From Antedon mediterranea (lineage: Eukaryota; Echinodermata; Crinoidea; Comatulida; Antedonidae), in NCBI RefSeq assembly GCF_964355755.1, contig NC_092677.1, forward strand, positions 11,368,601 to 11,432,600: DNA of 64,000 nucleotides. Direction: 5' to 3'. Position numbers and translations under genes: made by a program. The notes beneath the pieces were generated by a model. That model saw nothing but the letters and a program-made list of their open reading frames with translations. It did no database searches and was not told the origin of the DNA. Positions 48,601-59,400 of this stretch are shown here, piece after piece. Position 1 is the first letter of the stretch. Every line of letters begins with the position of its first letter.

Positions 48601-51206
48601 GGTCTTATCTTTTTGTTTTCTAGAAATCACACTAGATGCAAAAGAGTTTATAAAACATTTTGGTAGAGATGGTACGGCATTAGCAGAGGAGCTTTCCCCA
48701 ATTGCAGTCGTTAACGGTTCTGGCAGATGCACGTCCATTTCTATGTCTGGAACACAGGGACTTGAAGATGTTAGCAATGCACCGTTTAATGAGGCTCTCA
48801 AGTACAACTACTATGGAATTAAGTACGAAATCTACGTTCCTCTAAATAATAATTTAGCCTTCATCTTTTTTAAACTGAAAAAACTACATTTACAAAATCA
48901 GTGTAGAACAAAAATATGCTTCACAGTCAACTTTCTTAGGAAATTCTCTCAAAAACAGAATTTGGTTCGTCCCTACTTCATTTTTAATTTTCAAAGTGCA
49001 TTTTGAAAACCAATGACTATATTTGGCCAATCATATTTGAACTTAAATTTTAAAAATTCTCCTAAGTGTAAGTAATTTAAAGTGTCATTGATGAATATGG
49101 ACATTCAGGTCCAGCCTATATAATAGGGTGTATGGTTTTGATACAGTTCAGTGAACAACACTGCAATGCAATTTTGAAACATTATTATTGTTATTAATGA
49201 TTTAGCTACTGCTTGGATTCAAGAAATGCAGTATATTATGATGAAAAATATCAGAAACTTGAGTGTAGAATAATTTGCAACGAGACCGCATCAACTTGTA
49301 CAATTGAGCAGGTAGATTCACCAGCCACAATGGCTATAAACCCTGTAAGACGGTCGCCTAGAAAACGCCTTGCAAGAACACCGGTGTCAAAAAGTAAAAG
49401 TCACAGAAAATACCAGTCGCCAAGGAGTGCAAAGAGAAGGGCAAACATGAAACTGGAGACAAGTTGCAAAAGGTGTGGTATTTTTATGAATTTACAATGA
49501 ATATTAAATCATTTACACCCACCAAAATTACACGGATTTATCTATCTGTATCGTAACCCTAGATAATAGTCAAAGTAAACGAATACTTTACACATTTATA
49601 GGCCTTCAAGAAGTCCAAGAGTCTCCAAAGCATGCAAAGGGCCATCTTTAGCAGGGAACACAAGTGTTACGAAATCAGAGGAAGTGATTGCACCTTCACA
49701 AGCGGTGGCTACAGTACCAAAGAAAAGTCAACAATCTGAGAAGACTGCTCAAGTTAAAAAAGGCCAGTCACGATCAGAAAGACATAAAAGAGTAAATTGT
49801 TTTAATTTTCAAATATTTTGCTTGTTAATGCCAAGTATTATAGAAAGAAAAAAATTTTCATAAAATACCGTCACAGTTTGTATAACAGTTTCATCACATG
49901 ACTGTGCAAACACAAGTTCATTTTCATATAGGTCCGGTTCCCAATGCCTACTTGTGGTTCCAAGGACATCTACCTACGGTCAGAGAGCCTTTGCAGTGGC
50001 AGCGCCAACTTTGTGGAACACCCTACCTATCACAATCAGACAGTGCACTTCCCTTAACTCATTTAAGACTCAACTCAAGACTTTCCTTTTCCAACAAGCT
50101 TTTCATTAATTTAACCTTTCCTGTTTTTATTTTTGATGTTCAGCGCATTGAGAGCCTGCTTATATGCGCTATATAAGAACTGACTATTATTATTATTATT
50201 ATTATTTATACAGGGTCAATTTTTTATTCTGTTTATAGAAGCTGAAATATATTGTTGACAATACATTAAAGTCTAAAGGAATTGCAAAGAATGATGTGTG
50301 CTATCCAGGATGTGCACAACGGCTGTTTTCATTGACCAAAAGCTTTGTACAGGTAAATCTGTTTAGATCATAGAGATAATATTTACCTACTAGAGGGTTA
50401 ACTAGGCTAGTGATGCCAACATTTTAAGCATGGATCGAAAATAATTTTCCCAAAGACTTTCTCTGAAAACCCGAAAGAGGGCGTCCCATTTTAGGGAGCA
50501 TTATTATGAATATGCATTATGTTTTATCTGCTCTGCGCTTGCCCTCTGAATGAACTTTTTAATACGCTTTCTGTAAAGCCATCTGTGTAGTTGAATGTAT
50601 TAGACTATGGGCTTTGCATGTCGAAGTATGGGGTTCAAATCACATGACCCAACTTCTTTTTACTTTATAGTGAGAGAGATTATTTAGAGGGTTAGGTTTA
50701 GTTATATTTAGGAAGTAGTTCAGCTATCTTTGACATACAGTATTTTTCAGAGAAAAGAAAAAATGTACGCATTCAGGGACTTCTTAAAATGGCGGCTGTG
50801 TGTCTGTTGAAATAAAGCACATATTTTTTAGAAATCAACTCATTGTTAATGGCAATGAAATTATTTAAGTATAAATATATGTTTTTGTGTTGATATGCTG
50901 AACACACAGTGTAGTGGTGTGTGACTGTGTACGTGACATGACCTTTAACTGGTGTATGTGATTGGCCCATTGCAGCAGCCATTTTGTTGAGTCCTTGCAT
51001 CCACAGTGAATCACTTTTGAACTGTGATTTTATTTTGCCACACACACAAAGTACAGTACCAAAATGATTGCAATGGGTTGTTTAATTTAATATTAATATT
51101 TCTTTAGGATTTAAAGTCTTCAAAAGGACTAGACCAACAGATGCGAAACATAGCAGAAAGCAATGTTGACCAGGTTATCAGTTTTGAAAAAATGAAGAAA
51201 ACATGA
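42624..51206 (+). CDS. MTBP: MTBP, replication-origin firing factor (15 coding exons)
   Basis: Exons: 42624-42675, 42965-43133, 43369-43433, 43678-43937, 44658-44833, 45285-45478, 45571-45729, 46408-46524, 47652-47807, 48204-48338, 48624-48822, 49206-49472, 49602-49791, 50239-50352 and 51108-51206; 783 residues (human 904). All phases agree. MTBP partners Treslin/TICRR in loading CDC45 at origins and was first found as an MDM2-binding protein. The translation follows the family from KYILFVDL (human RYLLLVIW) through VPEVDLRGSW, ITLDAKEFIKHFGRDG and YYGINYCLDSRNA to the C-terminal CAQRLF...DLKSSKGL block (human CSQRLF...DLKTSRGL). A basic Ser/Arg-rich stretch (RRSPRKRLARTP) precedes the C-terminal domain. 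The first exon rests on start context, donor GTATGT and phase and is the least certain part. Confidence 0.9.
43970..44093. mobile_element. MITE family A, copy 4
   Basis: Left end TGTCTACACTATCAAACTAG, right end ATATAGTGTAGACAGCTTA. It lies in an MTBP intron about 30 bp after exon 43678-43937. Confidence 0.85.
44166..44512 (-). mobile_element. 5S-rRNA-derived SINE, reversed, in an MTBP intron
   Basis: The reverse complement opens with AACCACGTTGAAACACC, then CTCGTCAGATCACTGAAGTT and GGATGGAAGACCATCTGGGA, following the 3' two thirds of 5S rRNA (CTCGTCTGATCTCGGAAGCT, GGATGGGAGACCGCCTGGGA). A body shared with 59181-59523 follows and ends near GTTTCATCCATCATTCAGAT. Two copies with the same head-body join in opposite orientations establish a SINE family. 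The long open frames across it are incidental. Confidence 0.75.
44875..45180. repeat. GGGGACAC repeat element interrupted by a MITE
   Basis: TAGAACCTCTATTAAGGGG then ACACTTTCAGGACCCAAC at the left and repeated TAGGGTTGTCTCCGAATAG at the right, split by MITE copy 5 (44924-45041). Confidence 0.65.
44924..45041. mobile_element. MITE family A, copy 5, nested in another repeat
   Basis: Both inverted ends are intact (AGCTCTGTCTACACTATCAA and its complement). TA flanks both ends, compatible with a TA-type target duplication. It is inserted inside the GGGGACAC element. Confidence 0.88.
45503..45540. mobile_element. MITE family A, solo right end (copy 6)
   Basis: Only the right terminus remains: TTTTTTGTCAAACTAGTTTG followed by ATAGTGTAGACAGAGCTT. 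It sits between exons 45285-45478 and 45571-45729, so this 92-bp intron is almost half transposon. Confidence 0.8.
45890..46140 (+). mobile_element. Degraded LINE/SINE 3' tail
   Basis: It contains the ordered words TATAAAGTGCCTAATG, CTAAGCGCTGTAC, GCAGCTAGTAATCAG, ACCTGGGTGGAAAGAGGCAA, AAAGTGTCTTGGCTAAAG, ACGATCTCAAGAT and ACTGCGTCACAC. I know these as a conserved tail common to many L2/CR1-related repeats in marine animals. Family assignment is from memory of the pattern. Confidence 0.55.
46184..46328. mobile_element. MITE family A, copy 7
   Basis: Degraded ends (CACTATTTACACATCAAAC and AAAGTTTGATAGCGTAGAG) with the family body words ATGTGCCCAAATATGG and TGTCCATATATGG. Confidence 0.75.
46582..47570. 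repeat. 1-kb satellite array in an MTBP intron (19/20-bp units, 39-bp dimers)
   Basis: Head-to-tail units of the type TAGATATCAACCTGACCCC (19 bp). From about 46920 onward they alternate with TAGATATCGACCCCAACCCC (20 bp), giving a regular 39-bp dimer to the end. The left third is irregular and mostly monomeric. Because 39 is divisible by three, repeated-peptide frames appear on the minus strand; these are not genes. Confidence 0.95.
49930..50210 (+). mobile_element. 5'-truncated LINE, last 45 codons and tail
   Basis: The frame at 49975-50109 reads YGQRAFAVAAPTLWNTLP, then IRQCTSLNSFKTQLKTFLF and a stop, the C-terminus typical of the reverse-transcriptase polyprotein of CR1/L2/RTE-type LINEs (AAPTLWNSLP ... 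F+ +LKTFLF). It is followed by AGCGCATTGAGAGCCTGCTT, GCGCTATATAAGAAC and an (ATT)n tail at about 50189-50208. It is an inactive fragment in the MTBP intron between exons 49602-49791 and 50239-50352. Confidence 0.85.
50590..50665 (+). repeat. Possible tRNA-like SINE head
   Basis: TATTAGACTATGGGCTTTGC, then TGGGGTTCAAATCACATGAC, resembles the second half of a decayed tRNA-derived promoter with a B-box-like GGTTCAAATC. The A-box is not convincing. Confidence 0.3.
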
Positions 51207-52028
51207 CACTGTTACACAATGTTTAAAATCATGTGACAGTGTTTATTTAATGGGTGAGTGATGTACACTAGACCAACGTTAGTGAACATGCCTATTCATT
51301 CATGGGAAAAATTGCAAAAGGCTTCCTACTTTCTAGGAGTTTTATCAGATAATCTATATTGTTTTGACAACTCTTGTAACATCACCAGAGTGCTGATTTT
51401 GCCATTTCCCCTACCTGTATTGTTTGATCTACACATGTAGTACAGACTAATAATTTAATAATTTTTTTTTTAAGTACAAAATTTATATTTTGCCTGTTTA
51501 AAAAATTAAATATAAACTTGTAAGTGTGAGGTAGTAGATATTAGATAGAGATATTAAGCTCTGTCTACACTATCAAACTTTATTTAACAAAAAAATGATG
51601 TGATGTACCCATATATGGACATAATGACATCATATCACTACCATATTTGGGCACATTACAGTACTACCATATTTGGGCACATCACACTTTTTTTTGTCAA
51701 ACTAGTTTGATAATCCAAGCAAAGTAATTGATAATAAACATTTCTATCAAGATGTATCGAATTAAATTAATCACATTATCAAAATATATATTTATCAAGA
51801 ATCCCATTGCTTCTAATTATTAATTTAACTAATTATTCTTACTATTTTTTCCCTTTAAATGATAATTAATTGGTTAAATAATTTTATTTTCGATTACATT
51901 TGTTTGGTCAAAGACATTATTATTTAACATTAAAATGGCCTATTCAACAAATTCTTTTTATATATATATATTTTTCAGGTGGACAATACATCTTAAAAAT
52001 AACAATCACTGTTTTTTTCACCATTCTT
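51207..52028. other. Convergent intergenic spacer between MTBP and ACOT8
   Basis: About 820 bp holding the 3' regions of both genes and MITE copy 8. ATTAAA at 51505-51510 is a possible MTBP poly(A) signal. TTTATT at 51883-51888 (AATAAA on the minus strand) is a possible ACOT8 signal about 140 bp after its stop. Confidence 0.5.
51555..51715. mobile_element. MITE family A, copy 8
   Basis: Left end AGCTCTGTCTACACTATCAA, right end GTCAAACTAGTTTGATAATC with the outer bases changed. Body words ATGTACCCATATATGG and ATATTTGGGCACAT are present. Confidence 0.85.
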
Positions 52029-55000
52029 TCATAGTTTATGACGTAGCACTACTTCTTGTGACACTGTCATCACCAGCCTGCCATCCTCTGTCCATATTTT
52101 TCCAGTTGCCATTCCTCTGCCATTACCTTCATTTGTAAAATAGAACATATTACTATGTATAAAAGTCATTTATTTTTTAATAGGTTATATTGCATGATAG
52201 ATATGCACTATCATGCAATAGAACATTATTATTATACAGATATATACATATATACTAATTAAATTAAATAGGACCAAAAGTGTCCAAAAGCAGGGGTTCT
52301 ATGGTATATCCAATTTTTAGTAAATATTTCTTCACCTCATGAAAATATAACCTTTCATAATTTACCTCATGCCATTATTTGTACCATTACACTCATAAAC
52401 ATTCATTATTTGTATATTACCTGACCAGTGACTATCAAAGTCAAATAATAACCAGTCGTCCGCACGGAATGGAGCATGGAACCAAATGGTGTGATCCAAG
52501 GAGGTTAACATTCCCACTTTAATCTTGATATTGCTAGCATATACGCATGTCGTTGCTAGGTAGTTGTCGGACATGTAGGCCGCTACACATCTGTGCATAT
52601 TCATATCATCACCTACAAAGAAAAGGATATTATGATAAAGTCATAATACAAAACTTCCTAATTTCTCCAAAAGCGCACCTTTGGCATGAATTAGAATATA
52701 GTGTATTCGATGAACTTCAATTTCAACATGGACTTTCTATCAACAAGGCCATATACATGGCTGCAGTCGCGTGCTCAAGTTAGTGTTTACCAACCAACTG
52801 ACCGACCAACCAACAAAATGCGCTGTAGAGAGGCGTTGCACGCGACTAAAAACACATTCATCATAGAGAATTGCACAACCATCATGTATTTTACTTTGAG
52901 AGAACTCGCCAAGTTTTTTTAGCACTCTTTGTAAAAATAGTGCTTAGTTTAATGGTTGCATTGTACTAAATAGTGTTATATAATTTGTCCTATATTATTT
53001 TGTGATGTATGTGCATGTATCATAAGTCATAAGCCTAATTTTAACAACATACAGATGCCACATGTGATGCATACGTGACACTGTATTACAGAATTTGTCC
53101 ATGATACTGGACAGATAATGCCATATATGCAGAGCTACAGTACAGAGGATGAGGATCTTTTATATCCTTAGTACTTAAAATTGTTATTATTACCAATGTC
53201 GCCTATAGCTCGTACCCATAACACGATTTTTGATGTTTTATCTGTTGGTTTAACGAGTGAGACCGGATCAACACGTCGATATTCCATAGTTATTGCATTT
53301 TCAAAATGAGACCGCACTCTATCCTTGACTGCCTGCGGTACACCCGGAGTACTAGATTATAAAAAAATACAGACAAATTTATTTAATAAATAATAGTAAA
53401 TATATTCAATTGTAGTCAAACATTATTTGTTAATTCATGCTCAAAATTGCACTTTTACAATAACCAAATATTGCTATTTAGCATAATTCAATTTGCTGTG
53501 CACATATATATATATACATATATATATACATATTCAATTTTCAGACAGTACTCTTTCGATCTTATTTGAAATGATATGTACCGCAGAACTGGCACTGACA
53601 AAAAATGCATAAATTCAACGAACATGCTATGCAAAATGATAATACTGTAGTATTCACAACAAAAATGCACAGATTCGAAATAAAGATTACTCCACAAAAC
53701 AACATACTATGTATATAGCAGTAGGCCTATATATAGTAGCCTAAGTATGCAATTTGTTGATAGTACTAACTGTATATATAATTAATATGTATGTTAGTGT
53801 ATTCAAGTAATAGCAAACCTACGCCTCTAGTTTGTGCAGAAGTTGCTCATCTGAGAGCAGATTTGAAGGTAGCGGAACATCTGGCATCTGGCATTGGTGT
53901 TGAAAATGAGATACCTCTTGACGATGGAATGATATAATCATGGTAAAGATAGACTTGCCATTCTGCACAGCTTGAACAAGTCTAGTTGCATAGCTCTGTC
54001 CATCTCGTAGATTCTCTACTTTGTAAACAATTGGTTTATTACGATCACCTGCAAAAATAATTTTTAAAAATTGTAAAAATGACAGCTGAGATGAAATTAA
54101 ATAGAATATGATTATTATTATGATTCAAGTAAAATACTGTATATAACGAGTTAAGAATGATAAAAATTATGATTAAAAAGTATAAAGTTATCAAATATCT
54201 TTGTAGTAGGCACACAAAGTGCCAAAATATCTAGGCACCCTACATAAGAATCGTAGACAAATGGAATGCACTACATTAGACAGTTCTACTACTGTATAAA
54301 CAATTTAAATCATATGACAAACACATTCACACATCCAAGAGAGGAGGCAGTTAACATGAGTATTAACTCACTTGCGTCCTAATTCACTTAAAAGGTAGAG
54401 TATTAACAATTTGCATTACCTGCTCGCAAAAAGTAACAGTGTAAGGAATGAACAGATAGATTACTGTCAACTGTATTACCAGCGGCAACCTGTGCTTGCC
54501 CCACCACTTGCCCTCCATAAACACGTTGAAGATTACTTGATTTCCAACTATGATGTGCTCTGTTTAACACATTTTTGAAAAGAAAAAAGGTGTCAAAATA
54601 CAGTATCAGTACTACACTATACACAGTCTCGTACTCGTGAGTCGTAGTAATAACATAATAATACTAATAGTATTATAATTATAATTAATAATAATGTGTG
54701 GCTTAATATTAATAGTTTTTGCCCAGTAACTGTCCTGAATCCAGGCTGCCAATGGACGGCCGGAGGTGTCCAAATTTCTAGGCACAACTCCTGGTAGTTT
54801 GAGATAGTGCGATCGGTCTACAGTACAGGCGTTGCCTAACGGCCTGGAGTGAGTTGGCCTAGCCTAGGCTAGGCTACGCATACACTTTTGTAGGCATTAT
54901 TTAACTAATACTATTATGCTCATAGGAGGCCTATTCTAACCTGTAAATATTCTCTTCTATTTTCTCCAGGTTTAAAATACAATTTACTAAATAAGACCCT

Positions 55001-55056
55001 CCTTGAGACTCTTCATTTACATAAGATCTAGGCCTAGCTGATACGGGTACGTCCAT
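52029..55056 (-). CDS. ACOT8: ACOT8, peroxisomal acyl-CoA thioesterase (six exons, complete)
   Basis: Exons in coding order: 55056-54941, 54559-54420, 54048-53823, 53351-53194, 52612-52421 and 52126-52029; 309 residues (human 319), with GT/AG borders and consistent phases. ACOT8 hydrolyses a wide range of acyl-CoAs in peroxisomes, including bile-acid and dicarboxylic acyl-CoAs. The translation follows the TesB-type double-hotdog family: VYGGQVVGQAQVAAG, VHSLHCYFLRAG, GDDMNMHRCVAAYMSD, TSLDHTIWFHAPFRADDW and GKIWTEDGRLV. Residues aligning with the E. coli TesB triad Asp204/Thr228/Gln278 are Asp229, Ser251 and Gln301. The C-terminus is HKL, a variant of the peroxisomal SKL signal. The start has AAA before ATG. 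The acceptor of the last exon (TGAAG) is weak but phase and homology support it. Confidence 0.93.
52760..52853. repeat. Repeat with GTCGCGTGC inverted ends, copy 1
   Basis: GCAGTCGCGTGC at the left and GCACGCGACTAAAAA at the right enclose CAACCAACTGACCGACCAAC. A related block is at 57133-57230. It lies in an ACOT8 intron. Confidence 0.5.
53050..53150 (+). repeat. Dispersed repeat B, copy 2 (ACOT8 intron)
   Basis: Same ordered words as 40985-41090, including ACACTGTATTACAGAATTTG and GAGCTACAGTACAGA. Confidence 0.55.
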
Positions 55057-56437
55057 TTTTCTAAAATACACAAACCACTCACCACCACTGTCCACCGTCG
55101 GATCGGATCGTACGATCTCTGTTTGAATAAAGAAGGCGGCCTAGCTATGTGTTGGCCAATGTGTGGTCACGTGCACTTGTGCACGGGTATTTCCCACAAG
55201 TCGATCTCTGCACACTGAAGGGAAATACCCAAATCTGCTAGGGAGTAGAGTCCAGTAGTTCGTCGGGTACATTTATTAAAAGGATTGTAATGTAAATAAC
55301 TAAAGCCATGAATGGCATTTATTTTAAATAAATACTAACTACTGTATATTGAATGTTGAATATTAATATTTATTATGTTTGGTCCACTAATATAATATTA
55401 GTTTGATAATATTAAAACCCCGACGTATTTGATCATCTTTATTCGGTTTTCTTAAAATATGTGCTAGTATAGTTAGTTTAGTTATAATGGGAAAGTTTAG
55501 GCGATGCCTTTTTAACTTTTTGCTAGTGCAACTTGTCTCTCTTTGAATGTGCCTTGTGGTAAATAAAAACCATAGACACAGAGTAACTATAATTACTATT
55601 ATGATAATATTTTTTGGATATAATAATATATTTTGGAAATGATATTAATATGTAGTGGTGTGAACTAGTACGACATGTTACCTGGCTTGCTGCTTCATTC
55701 ATATTGAAATGTATTCTACTACATTATTGGTATTTATTATTTATAAACATATTTTACATCGATATCATTTCCATATAATATAAATGTACTAACACATGAT
55801 CCATAATTAGTTATTTTAGTTTTTAAATGATATATGCATATTATGAGAAGCGCGTGAGACGAGTTGATTTTGATGTAAGGGGTTTATTTTTGGTATAAAA
55901 TATAGCTCGATGAGGGCTCTTTTCGAAAACACACATTTAACACCCACCACAAGTGAGTAGGCCCATTAACCAGGACCTCTAAAGTTATTGATGTTTTCTA
56001 TACACAGAGTAACAATCGGTAAATATAAAATAGTTTTTATATTATTTAATGATTATTAATTTGAATTTAATATAAAAATAGGACCGAGGTCATGATCCAT
56101 CCACTGTATAAAATACTAGCTATTAGGTACTTATACTAGGCCGTTACGACGACGATGCTAGCTAGGCTAGCCTAGGCCTAGCTAGGAGGTATTATTTTAG
56201 GCCTTGGTGTGTATAGAAGTGGTTGGTTGTTTTTTTAGGCCGGCCTACCACCTGCTGGGTGATGAAGGTTAGCTAAGCCGGCTAGGCTAATAATAATATT
56301 AATTATACCTGTGCCTACCACACGCCATCAAAGCCAACATGATAGAGAAAGGTAGTAAGGTATAAAAAAATATATTTTGTTTATTTTAGTTTTGATATTA
56401 TTTTTAATATGTAAGCAAAATAATCTTTTTTTTTCAG
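55057..56437. other. Divergent intergenic region between ACOT8 and ADCK5
   Basis: About 1.4 kb separating two divergently transcribed genes, so it probably carries both promoters. Near ACOT8 there is a GATCGGATCGGATC run and AAGAAGGCGGCC, the latter resembling a YY1-type site. Between 56140 and 56350 there is a cluster of TAGGCCTA/GCTAGGCTAG words and a possible non-coding ADCK5 exon ending near 56350 (GAGAAAG before GTAGTA). A 5' UTR exon is required because the start-codon exon opens with an acceptor at 56437. Confidence 0.45.
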
Positions 56438-56463
56438 AATCAGTGTGATCAAGTGAAGACACC

Positions 56464-59400
56464 ATGTTACAAAGATTACAAAACTGTCTTCTAATTTCAA
56501 GTAAATCGATTCAATTATTAAATACTTCAAGATTACCCACGACGTCTCCTCTTCGGATAAAAAGTAGTTTTCGACTTTTTAACGGTTCACGGCCAAATTC
56601 TTCATCTATAAAATCAAGAAAAACCCTGAGGTTGTTACTGTTGATCAGTTTGCCATTGGCAGCTGGTGGTTTAACATTTCTGACCCTCAGTGATGTCCAA
56701 AGAAGAAAGCAAAGATTTATGTTAGAAGGTGTAGGCCGATTTATTAGGTAAGCAGAATTAAACACCGAAAAAATATCAAAGGCACAACAACAACAACTGT
56801 ATATAATTAGTAAAAGTTAAAATATAAACATATCTCCTGCTTGACTTCATTAGTGGATATGGCTATTAACATGGCAATATATATGTTGCCATGTTCAGTG
56901 TTGTAGCCACGAGAAATAAAGCGGTGCTGATTTTGCAAAAAAAGGGAACAATCTAAGGCCTATGTGTAAAAGCGGTTAGGTTAAAACCTTACCAACCGTA
57001 CTGGTGGCTACAGCCCTGAGGTTGACGGTTGTACTCCTCAGCAACCTACTACACATGTTCCCGGGTGCTAAAGAATTTTATAAACATATGGACAATAACA
57101 ATCGAATGCCGCTGCATGTTTTTTTAAACACTTTTTAGTCGCGTGGACGCGACTCTTTAGTTCACTATGTCTGTCTGTCGGTCTGTTGTTCTGTCCGGTA
57201 TCACTATGCGTTTTAGCACGCGACTAATGGCTGTTGGCCTTGTTTTTTCACAGACCAGCCATAGACATTGTCAGACGGAACTATTTTTTTGTTATATTTT
57301 AACCATTCTTTAAATTTGTTTTCCTTTTAGATCATTATCTGTTGGGATCACAATTTCTCTTGATTATTGGTGGACATTTAGAGGTCTATTTGAGAATGGT
57401 GAGATGTACGATTTAAAAATCAAGGAATGTCATACGAGAGCAGCGGATAGAATAGTTGATTGTGCAATTGCTAATGGTGGCCTGTATATTAAGCTAGGCC
57501 AGGGTTTGGCAGCAATGAACCATATACTTCCTGAAGAATATACTAAAAGATTACATGACCTCGAGGACATGGCTTTAACTAGAAAATCAAATGAGGTTAA
57601 TAATATTTCACAATGATATATAAATCAAACAGCAAATACTGAAAAACGACAATGCTGTGGGTATCAGTGGCTGGATCTCAATGGAGATACAAATAAAATA
57701 AGCACTGAAAAACGACAATGCTGTGGGTATCAGTGGCTGGATCTCAATGGAGATACAAATAAAATAAGCACTGAAAAACGACAATGCTGTGGGTATCAGT
57801 GGCTGGATCTCAATGGAGATACAAATAAAAATAAGCAAGATCAGTGGCTGGATCTCAATGAAGATACAACAATAAAACTTTTATTTTACTTTACTAAGTA
57901 GTAAAGTAAAACAACCAGAAAGAAATTTAGTTTTATATATATCTACTGTATATTATATGTGCAGTTTTTTTGTTTCAATTTTTGCACTACTACTATACTA
58001 GATATAACTAAAAGAAAATAAAAATCATCAAAATCAATCAAAAAAATTAATTGTTTCTAGTCTAAAGCTCTGTCTACACTATCAAACTAGTTTCATGAAA
58101 AAATATGTGCCCAAATGGTGTAATGATATGCCCAAATATGGTAGTGATATGCCCAAATATGGTAGTGATATGCCCAAATATGGTAGTGATATGCCCAAAT
58201 ATGGTAGTGATATGCCCAAATATGGTAGTGATATTCCCAAATATGGTAGTGATATGCCCAAATATGGTAGTGATATTACAACATTATGTCCATAATGTGC
58301 ACATTTTTTTTTCACATAAAGTTTGATAGTGTAGACAAGGCTTTAGGTTGGTTATCTAAGTTTTGTCATAATCTTGCCAACTGACAAATAGATAAACATT
58401 TTTGATTGTATAACCTCCCATGGTGGTGGGGTAGTAATAATAGAATAATATATAAAAAAATCTCTTGTAATTCAGATTTACCAGTTATTTAATGAAGATT
58501 TTGACGTAAGTCCTGATGAAATGTTTGCAGAGTTTGACTATAAATGCATTGCAGCTGCAAGTTTAGCCCAGGTGTACCGAGCTGTTACTCACGACGGAAA
58601 GAAAGTTGCTGTTAAGGTGGGTGCATTAATAATTTTTGATAATCATAATTTTTGACATGTTGCCAATGATAGTCACAAGGTGGCAGCCCTCTTTACAAGA
58701 TGCTCTACACAAAGTCTTTTGGAGTAGAGCTTTTTTGAAATTGTAAGAAAACATTCTGGGATTGGACAGGATTTAAACCCATGACCCTTGAATCACTTAA
58801 GCTCTGTCTACACTATAAAAAAATGTGACATGACGTCGTCGTATCATATTTGAGCATATATCAAACTAGTTTGATAGTGTAGACAGAGCTTTAGCTGTGT
58901 GGATCTGACCACCAAGCTACAACTCCCATCTTCCAGCATAAATGCCACACAATAAACAAACAATTATTCAGATCTTTGCTAATTCTATTTTTGAATTTGA
59001 ATGAATTTGAATTTTAAAAATTAACAGAGCATTTTATTGTTTAGGTACAGTACATTGATTTACGTGATAGATACAAAGGTGACATTAGAACATTGGAGAT
59101 ACTCTTGGATTTGATTGGTTGGATGCATCCATCGTTTAACTTTAGATGGGTGTTAAAGGTATATTATTTAATTACTTATTTAACACGTTGAAACACTCAT
59201 TCTCGTCAGATAACCAAAGTTAAGCAACGTTGGGCTTTGTTAGAGCTTCGATTGAAGACCATCTGGGAATATATGGAGCTGAGGTTCCATTAGGAATTTG
59301 AAATCTGCATTGCAGACACTTATGGCAGCCCCTGTATCAAGTATCTGCCTCAGATGTATTGACTTATGCCTTTCCTCTGGTCAAGGTGGACACGGGAAGG

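Noticed and set aside
57608-57838. Minus-strand frame with a repeated [15 protein letters not shown] peptide
   Set aside because: It is a translation of the tandem Penelope-related units, not a gene.
58082-58326. Three overlapping repeated-peptide frames (SLPYLGI and PNMVVIC types)
   Set aside because: They are products of the 21-bp tandem unit inside MITE copy 9; the same occurs at 37936-38151.
59181-59290. A functional 5S rRNA gene
   Set aside because: The 5' third is missing, there are many substitutions, and it is fused to a repeated SINE body.
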